From: Hyphomicrobiales bacterium
GTDB taxonomy: Bacteria; Pseudomonadota; Alphaproteobacteria; Rhizobiales; Rhizobiaceae
Direction: 5' to 3'
NCBI GenBank assembly: GCA_900470805.1
Contig: UCCA01000012.1
Coordinates: 186,001-250,000 of the forward strand
DNA: 64,000 nucleotides
Shown here: in pieces, positions 56,449-64,000 of the stretch
How positions within the stretch are numbered: position 1 is the stretch's first letter
How the letters are laid out: every line of letters starts with the position of its first letter
Program-made: the position numbers and the translations under genes
Notes under the pieces: generated by a model
What the model was told of the DNA's origin: nothing
Database searches by the model: none
Seen by the model: only the letters and a program-made list of their open reading frames with translations

Positions 56449-58329
56449 CTACTTGGAAGCGCTCGGGCGGTTGCCGGGCAGCGCTGACAGCACCGGCTCC
56501 GGCCAGGAGCCGCCGACGAAGAACGGCAGAGCCGGAAACAGCGCGTCAGTCTCCGGCTTCGTCGCGCCGATCTGGCCGGAGAGCGCCAGTCCTCTCGACT
56601 TGTAGGGGATGACGCCGGAGAGCGTGATCGTCTCCTCCGGTCCCTCGATGCGGCCGCTGCGGATCTGCGCGGCGCCATCGGCGAGATCCGCCGACAGGTC
56701 GAAGCTGTCGAAGGCGAAGGCGCGATGCGAGACGGCGCTGAGCGCAAAGAAATCCGCCTTGGCCGCTTCGGCGCGAACGGCCTCCGTATCGAAACCGGGC
56801 AGCGAGCCGGATTGCGCGCGGAAATGCAGGTTGCCGGTCACGTCGGCGGGACCCGCCTTCCACAATGGCAGGCCGGTCCTGACCGCGAGATCGAGCGAAC
56901 CGGTTGCCAGTGGCAACGGCCCCTTCAGTTGCAGCCTCTCGACAAGTCCTGAAAAGTCGGCGCCGCGGATCGACAGCTGCAGCTTGCCGCCGCCATCGAA
57001 ATCGCCCCGCGTCGCCTCCAGATGCGCCGTCAGCGCACCGCCTTCGAACTGACTGTCGCCGATATCGAACCGCGCCTCATTGCTGGAAACGATAATGCTG
57101 GCGCCGACGTTCGAGAGCTTGAACGGCGTCAGGTCGGCTTGTCGCGCCGAAAGCCGGAGATCGAGATCGAGGGCCTGGAGCGCCCCGCCATCGGCCGGCC
57201 CGTTGTCTTCGCCGGCGGCAAGGCGCACCACGAAGGCATCGAAAAGCGATTTGAAGTTGATCTGGTCGAAGGCAAGCGTGCCGCCAAGCTTAGGTCTTCT
57301 GCCCGAGGAGAATGCAATGTCCATCGCGCCGCTGGCGCTGGCGCCGTTCATGCCGAGGCTGACATTGTCGAAGCGGAAGCCGTTCGCCGCCGATACGACG
57401 TCGCTCTCGATCGAGAATGCCTGCAGCGTCGCCACATCCGGCAGCGAACGCCCCGCCCATGTCAGCAGCGCCGGAAGGTTGGGAATGTTGACGGCCATGT
57501 TGCCGGACAGGCTGAACAGATGGGCGATGTTCGCCACGCCGTCGAACTTGGCGTTGACGAGCGTCGAGGTCAGCGCCGTCTTCACCGGCGCGTTCTTCCC
57601 GCCGAAGATCAGCAGCGGGCTCCGCGAGGAGAAGTCGAGCTTGATATCGAGGCCGTTCGTTCTGGCGATCAGAACCGCGCCGATCGGGCTCGACAGCCGC
57701 GGCCAGCCGATGTCGGCGGTCACCCCGTCGAAGCGGTAGGTCTTGCTGCTGGCGACATCGGTGACATTGAGCGTGCCGTCCTCGACGGTGATTGCGCCGA
57801 TATCGGCATCGAGTGGCGCGGCCAGCGTCTCTTCGCCGTTCGCCTCCTTCGCGCCGGCGATCGCCTTGGCCAGCTGCCCGTCATTGGTCCAGTCGATCGT
57901 GCCGTCGCGCTCGCGCGTCAGCAACAGGTTGGGACGCAGGATATGGAACTCGTGGAAACTCGCCTTGCCCCTGAAGGCATCGATCAGGCTGAATTCCGCC
58001 GAGATGCTTTCAATCGTTCCGAGCAGCTTGTTGTCGGCGCTCTTCTGGCGAACCGCGATCTTGTTCAGCGTGATGCGAGGCGTCGGCCAGAATTCGATCT
58101 GCGGCCGGCCAGTGATCTCGGCGTTGTAGCCGGTCCATCGCGACAATGAATCCTCGATGCCGCCGCGCACAAGTCCGGTCGAGACCACGTAAGGGCCGGC
58201 GACGCGCAGCGACACGAACACCACAAGCACCACAAGCAGCGCGAACGTTGCCAGGCGGGCAACGCCGGGCAGCCAGCGCGAAATCGGCCTGATCTTGATC
58301 CGCCGCCGTGGTTGTCGAGACGTACTCAT
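56449..58329 (-). CDS. AsmA-family membrane-anchored protein
   Basis: A 626-residue protein with a basic N-terminus, one signal-anchor helix (about 26-48, LATFALLVVLVVFVSLRVAG) and a large periplasmic part rich in beta strands. The AsmA N-terminal signature is visible: the domain begins GIEDSLSRWTGYNAEITGRP and continues with TPRITLNKIAV. Family members bridge or shape the envelope and are linked to outer membrane protein assembly or lipid transport. The gene is alone on the minus strand, convergent with potI and divergent from acsA2 across 159 bp. The role here is not known. Confidence 0.82.
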   Translation of the reverse strand: MSTSRQPRRRIKIRPISRWLPGVARLATFALLVVLVVFVSLRVAGPYVVSTGLVRGGIEDSLSRWTGYNAEITGRPQIEFWPTPRITLNKIAVRQKSADNKLLGTIESISAEFSLIDAFRGKASFHEFHILRPNLLLTRERDGTIDWTNDGQLAKAIAGAKEANGEETLAAPLDADIGAITVEDGTLNVTDVASSKTYRFDGVTADIGWPRLSSPIGAVLIARTNGLDIKLDFSSRSPLLIFGGKNAPVKTALTSTLVNAKFDGVANIAHLFSLSGNMAVNIPNLPALLTWAGRSLPDVATLQAFSIESDVVSAANGFRFDNVSLGMNGASASGAMDIAFSSGRRPKLGGTLAFDQINFKSLFDAFVVRLAAGEDNGPADGGALQALDLDLRLSARQADLTPFKLSNVGASIIVSSNEARFDIGDSQFEGGALTAHLEATRGDFDGGGKLQLSIRGADFSGLVERLQLKGPLPLATGSLDLAVRTGLPLWKAGPADVTGNLHFRAQSGSLPGFDTEAVRAEAAKADFFALSAVSHRAFAFDSFDLSADLADGAAQIRSGRIEGPEETITLSGVIPYKSRGLALSGQIGATKPETDALFPALPFFVGGSWPEPVLSALPGNRPSASK

Positions 58330-58488
58330 GAGTTTCGCAAGTCTTTCGACGTTCGCCCGTTAATCTACTGAAAATCCGGATATATCAAATGCCGGACGGT
58401 GGCAAATCGATAGCCGGATGCAGGTGCCGACCCATCTTTATCCGCCTTCGTGGCATGTTATATAGGGACGCAACAAGAGGAGTTGTGC

Positions 58489-60441
<1,953 letters not shown>

Positions 60442-60635
60442 ATCGTTAAACTTATAGTGAAACAACAATATTTGGTGGTCGATAGATTCTGTGGTCTGGA
60501 AACCTCTCGTTAATAAAGGTTTGTCAAAGGTTGACGTAACTTGGGGCTGCATATGAACGAGGCAGCTTGGAGCTCATGCTCCCGCAACATGATGTTTGAC
60601 GACTAAGCCCTTGTTGAACAGCACCCAAACTTGAA

Positions 60636-60660
60636 AGGCAGCCCTCGGGCTGCCTCTTTT
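60636..60660. terminator. Bidirectional terminator between acsA2 and the histidine kinase gene
   Basis: AGGCAGCC (60636-60643), loop CTCG and GGCTGCCT (60648-60655), followed by CTTTT. It lies in the 253-bp gap between the two convergent stops, 40 bp from the kinase stop. The rest of the gap is AT-rich and has no recognisable gene. Confidence 0.75.
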
Positions 60661-60694
60661 CGTTTCAGCATTGATAGCAGAGCAAAGAACGATC

Positions 60695-63600
60695 TCAGCC
60701 CGCCAGCACCCGCTGCGACGGGAAGGCGATCTCCACCAGCGTCCCTTCGTTCGGCGTCGAGCTGATCGCGAAGATCGCCCGGTTGGCATCGACCATTGCC
60801 TTGGTCAGCGGCAACCCGAGGCCGGTGCCTTCGCCGCGGTGGCGCGATTGCGTCGACACCTGCCGGAACGGCTTCATCGCCTGGTCGAGTTCGCTGCGGG
60901 TCATGCCGACGCCGGTGTCGCGAATGCGCAGCACCACGCTGCCGTTGGTCTCGTACGAGGTCGACACCACGATCTGCCCGCCCGACGGCGTGAAGCGGAT
61001 GGCGTTCGACAGGATGTTCAACGCGATCTGCTTGATCGAGCGTAGGTCGGCCACCACCTCGGGCACCGCATGCGACAGCGCCGTGCGGATGATCACCCGC
61101 TGGCTGTTGGCCTGCGGCTGCAGCAGCGCCACGGCCTCCGAAATCGCCTCGTTGAGGCTGATCGCGTCGAAATCGAGCTCCATCTCGCCGGCTTCGATCT
61201 TGGAAATGTCGAGCAGGTCGTTGACGATGTCGAGCACATGCCGGCCGGAGCGGCCGATGTCGTTGGCATATTCGACATAGCGCGGATGGCCGATCGGCCC
61301 GAAGCGCTCGCCGGCCATCATGTCGGAAAAGCCGATGATGGCGTTGAGCGGCGTGCGGATCTCGTGGCTGACGCGGGCCAGGAAGTCGGTCTTGTGCGCA
61401 TTGGCCGTTTCGGCAGCGCTCTTGGCGCCGCGCAATTCGTCTTCGGTGCGCTTCCACTGGGTGATGTCGCGGATCACCGCGCAATAGCCGCTGGAGGAGG
61501 TCAGGTGGCCGAGCGTCATGAACAGCGGCACGAAACCGCCCGCCGCCTCGCGGCCGATCACCTCGCGCCCGTCATTGAGCACGCTGGCGACGCCGTGGCC
61601 GGAAATGCCGCTCAGATAATCGAGCACCGCCTTCTGGCTCTCATGCGCGAACAGCATCACGAATGGTTTGCCGCGCGTATCCTCGTCGTCGTAGTTGAAC
61701 AGGGCGCTGGCCGAGCGGTTCATCGAGCGGATATCGCCATCGGCGCCGATCACCACCACGCCGTCGGTCGCCGTCTCCAGGATCGAGCGCAGTTCCTCGA
61801 CCTCGACCTGCAGCTTGGCAACCTTCTCGACCATCCGGTCGGCGGCGCGCGTATCGCCTGCCGGCACCACCTCAGGCACGGCGGCCGGGCGCTCGTTGGC
61901 CACAGGCATCAGCGCCAGCATCAGCGCCGTCGTGTCTTCCCAGCGGATCGACTGCAGCCGCGCCGAAACCGGCACGAGATCGTCGTCCATGGTGACAAGC
62001 ATCATGCCGTCGTGGCGGCCGTCATTGCCTTCGAGATCGCCGCGCTGCAGCAGCGCGTCGATGCCGCCGACATCGGCCAGATCCTGCAGCGACCGGTAGC
62101 CGGTCAGCCGCATGAATTCCGGGTTGGCATGCATCAGCTGATCGCCGGCATGGATCAGCACCGCCACCGGCAACTGGTCGATCATCCCGGCCGAGAAGCC
62201 ATCGGTCATCTTCACCCGCGGCGGCACGAAGCTCGCCAGGATATCCATCTGGCTGACGGTCTCCTCGAGGCCTTCGGTGACGTCCTCGTTGTCATTATCT
62301 GCAGGGGCGAGATCGACAGGGGCGGGCAGCTCGGTCCCCGCCGGCTCCGCGTCAACAGACGATGCTCCCTCGCCTGCATCAGCCTCCGGCGTGGAAGTCT
62401 CATCGGCCTGCAATTCGGTCACAACTTCCAGAGGCCGCTCATCAGCCGCCGCTGTCGGCGTTACCGCTTCAACGGCCTCGTTGCCGCTCTCCTCCGGGGA
62501 GGCCGCCTTGTCGCCGTCAGCCTCCGACCCGGTGACCCCGAAGGCCTCCAGCCGCTTGGCAATCTCGCGGAAATTCGCCTGCTCGGCCGTTGTCAGCCCG
62601 GGACCGACGCCATGCAGTTGCACGATCTTGTCGGTCAGGCGGCGGTTCGGCGTTTCGACGATCCGCAAAGCCGGCGGTTCGGCCCGCGGGGAGGGTGCCG
62701 CGGTCGCGGGCGTCACTTCTTCTTCTGTCGTCTCTGTCGGCGCATCGGCCGTGTCTACGCCAGGCTCTTCGCTTGCAACGGCTTCATCTACGATGTCGGT
62801 ACCGTCGTCCGCCACCGTCTCGACGGCATCAGACAGCTCTTCCGTGACCGGCTCATCGGCCACGGGCTCAAGATCGATAGCATCGTCTTCCACGGCAACC
62901 GCCGAAACATCCTCGGCCGCCTGATCATCCGCGACGTCGTCAATCGCCGTAGCCTCGGCGTCCGGCCGCTGGCCAAACGTCAGCCCAAGCGCCAGCGGAT
63001 CTTCCGCCGCATCCGACAGGCGCACCACGCCGAACCCGCGGAAACCGTCGAATTCCCGGCTTCTCGTATAGGTCGGCAGCGCCGCCAGATCGACCGGCAC
63101 GGCAAGGCTGGTGCCTTCGATCGGCCAGTGGATGGTCTTGCCCGACCATGTGTCGCGCCGCTCCAGCGCCTCGGAAATCCTGCCTTCCGGATCGAGATTG
63201 AACAGCGCCGCGATATCGCTGAAGGCAACGCCGATGATGTTGGCGGCATGCGGGCCGACGGCCTCGGCGAACTCGCCGGAGACTTCGCTGAACTGCCCCT
63301 GCGCATCGATCTTCCAGACGAACCGCGTCGCCCGGCTGTTCGGCCGGAACACGAATCCGGCCGTCTCGGCCGATGCGGGCGCTGCCATCAAGCCCTCGAC
63401 GGCAGCCGACGGGCTCGCCGCGACAGGCTCCGCTTCGGGCGTTTTAGTTGTCTCGACGATATCGGCAGCGTCAGTCGCCACGGTATCGACCACATCCGTC
63501 TCCTGCTGCCGATTCTCTGAATTCTCCGTCTCCGCCACGGTCTCATCGCTGATCTCGCTCGGCTCGAAGGCCGCGATGTCATCCTCGTCGGGCAGTGCTT

Positions 63601-64000
63601 CGGGATGAAATGCCTCGTCCGGCTCATCGGCCACAGCTTCATCGCCATGAGGTTCCGCCGCGACCTCGTCCTCGGCAACGACGGTTGCCTCCGGGAGATC
63701 GGCATCGCTGGCCATCACCGTTGCAGGCGCGTCCTCGATCGTCGTGTCATCAGGCAGAAAAGCCGCGACGACTTCGCCAATATTGCTCACATCCTCGGCG
63801 TAGGTCGTCTCCGTCACCGGTGCCTCTTCGGCCGCCTCCAGCACCGGTTCGGCGTCGGTGGCCTGCTCCGCGGCGACACCGTCTTCGGCGACGTCGAGGT
63901 CGGCGGCCACCGTCTCTTCCGGCGCCTCGTCGATGTCTTCGATCCCGGCCACCGCGTCGATCGCGTCGGCGAATTGGGCGGGTGCGGCGACACTATGGTT
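60695..64000 (-). CDS. cbrA: PAS-domain sensor histidine kinase, CbrA/PdhS-like (5' end outside the window)
   Basis: The frame is open through the right edge, so at least the first codons are missing; 1101 residues are visible. From the N-terminal side there are a long acidic Ala/Glu/Asp/Thr/Val-rich stretch (to about 63390), a PAS-like domain (about 63330-63010), a second acidic stretch (about 62990-62270), two further PAS regions, a HisKA domain with the phospho-acceptor motif VSHEIRTPLNAIIGFSDMM and a HATPase domain (NILSNAIRF, DTGVGM, GTGLGLPLTKAM). The HisKA region with GPIGHPRYVEYANDI is of the PleC/DivJ/PdhS type that acts on DivK. No membrane helix is seen. Naming as CbrA rests on this family type and the acsA2 neighbour. 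Confidence 0.8.
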   Translation of the reverse strand, partial: NHSVAAPAQFADAIDAVAGIEDIDEAPEETVAADLDVAEDGVAAEQATDAEPVLEAAEEAPVTETTYAEDVSNIGEVVAAFLPDDTTIEDAPATVMASDADLPEATVVAEDEVAAEPHGDEAVADEPDEAFHPEALPDEDDIAAFEPSEISDETVAETENSENRQQETDVVDTVATDAADIVETTKTPEAEPVAASPSAAVEGLMAAPASAETAGFVFRPNSRATRFVWKIDAQGQFSEVSGEFAEAVGPHAANIIGVAFSDIAALFNLDPEGRISEALERRDTWSGKTIHWPIEGTSLAVPVDLAALPTYTRSREFDGFRGFGVVRLSDAAEDPLALGLTFGQRPDAEATAIDDVADDQAAEDVSAVAVEDDAIDLEPVADEPVTEELSDAVETVADDGTDIVDEAVASEEPGVDTADAPTETTEEEVTPATAAPSPRAEPPALRIVETPNRRLTDKIVQLHGVGPGLTTAEQANFREIAKRLEAFGVTGSEADGDKAASPEESGNEAVEAVTPTAAADERPLEVVTELQADETSTPEADAGEGASSVDAEPAGTELPAPVDLAPADNDNEDVTEGLEETVSQMDILASFVPPRVKMTDGFSAGMIDQLPVAVLIHAGDQLMHANPEFMRLTGYRSLQDLADVGGIDALLQRGDLEGNDGRHDGMMLVTMDDDLVPVSARLQSIRWEDTTALMLALMPVANERPAAVPEVVPAGDTRAADRMVEKVAKLQVEVEELRSILETATDGVVVIGADGDIRSMNRSASALFNYDDEDTRGKPFVMLFAHESQKAVLDYLSGISGHGVASVLNDGREVIGREAAGGFVPLFMTLGHLTSSSGYCAVIRDITQWKRTEDELRGAKSAAETANAHKTDFLARVSHEIRTPLNAIIGFSDMMAGERFGPIGHPRYVEYANDIGRSGRHVLDIVNDLLDISKIEAGEMELDFDAISLNEAISEAVALLQPQANSQRVIIRTALSHAVPEVVADLRSIKQIALNILSNAIRFTPSGGQIVVSTSYETNGSVVLRIRDTGVGMTRSELDQAMKPFRQVSTQSRHRGEGTGLGLPLTKAMVDANRAIFAISSTPNEGTLVEIAFPSQRVLAG

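Overview
The window is a GC-rich, densely packed segment of an alphaproteobacterial genome, almost certainly Rhizobiaceae (Rhizobium/Agrobacterium/Ensifer/Shinella type). The pca operon order, the aglR/aglEFGAK locus, zwf-pgl-edd, puuBA, potFGHI, acsA2 and a CbrA-like kinase are all familiar from that family. I see no rRNA, tRNA, insertion sequence, CRISPR array or integrase. About 58 protein genes are supported.

Region 1 (1-10.3 kb): the tail of a protocatechuate operon (pcaC-pcaH-pcaG-pcaB) converges on a ROK-family repressor gene. The repressor is divergent from a CUT1 sugar ABC transporter operon (binding protein, two permeases, ATPase). An apiosidase-like intracellular glycosidase (DUF5060/DUF4038/DUF5605 type) is embedded in that operon.

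Region 2 (10.5-29.1 kb), the most interesting part: a large rhizopine-catabolism-like (moc-like) island. The minus strand carries a MocC-like TIM-barrel enzyme, an RbsB-RbsA-RbsC type transporter and a Gfo/Idh/MocA oxidoreductase. It then carries a second set of parts: a membrane di-iron hydroxylase of the sterol-desaturase superfamily, a Rieske ferredoxin, a second orphan binding protein, a ferredoxin reductase, a LacI regulator and a second TIM-barrel enzyme. The plus strand carries mocD-mocE-mocF (a fatty-acid-desaturase-type oxygenase with its own ferredoxin and reductase), followed by a PanB-fold protein that has lost the usual catalytic metal ligands, then purU and folD. The parts fit uptake of an O-methylated inositol or inosamine, oxidative O-demethylation, and conversion of the released C1 unit through folate to formate. 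Two promoters in the island share an 18-bp operator-like palindrome.

Region 3 (29.1-41.7 kb): the alpha-glucoside locus, with aglR divergent from aglE-F-G-A-K and two near-identical operators between them. A small PilZ-like gene follows, and then the Entner-Doudoroff operon zwf-pgl-edd on the minus strand. Alpha-glucosides are imported, hydrolysed inside the cell and their glucose fed into the Entner-Doudoroff route.

Region 4 (41.7-64 kb): polyamine and sensing genes. puuA-puuB (gamma-glutamylation and oxidation of putrescine) lie on the minus strand. Then come a YhiN-type flavoprotein, a 47-residue membrane peptide, two chemoreceptors, a LysR regulator whose start codon sits in a perfect palindrome, and potFGHI (putrescine import). 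An AsmA-like protein, acetoacetyl-CoA synthetase (acsA2) and the 3' part of a long PAS/histidine kinase (CbrA-like) close the window. That kinase gene runs off the right edge.
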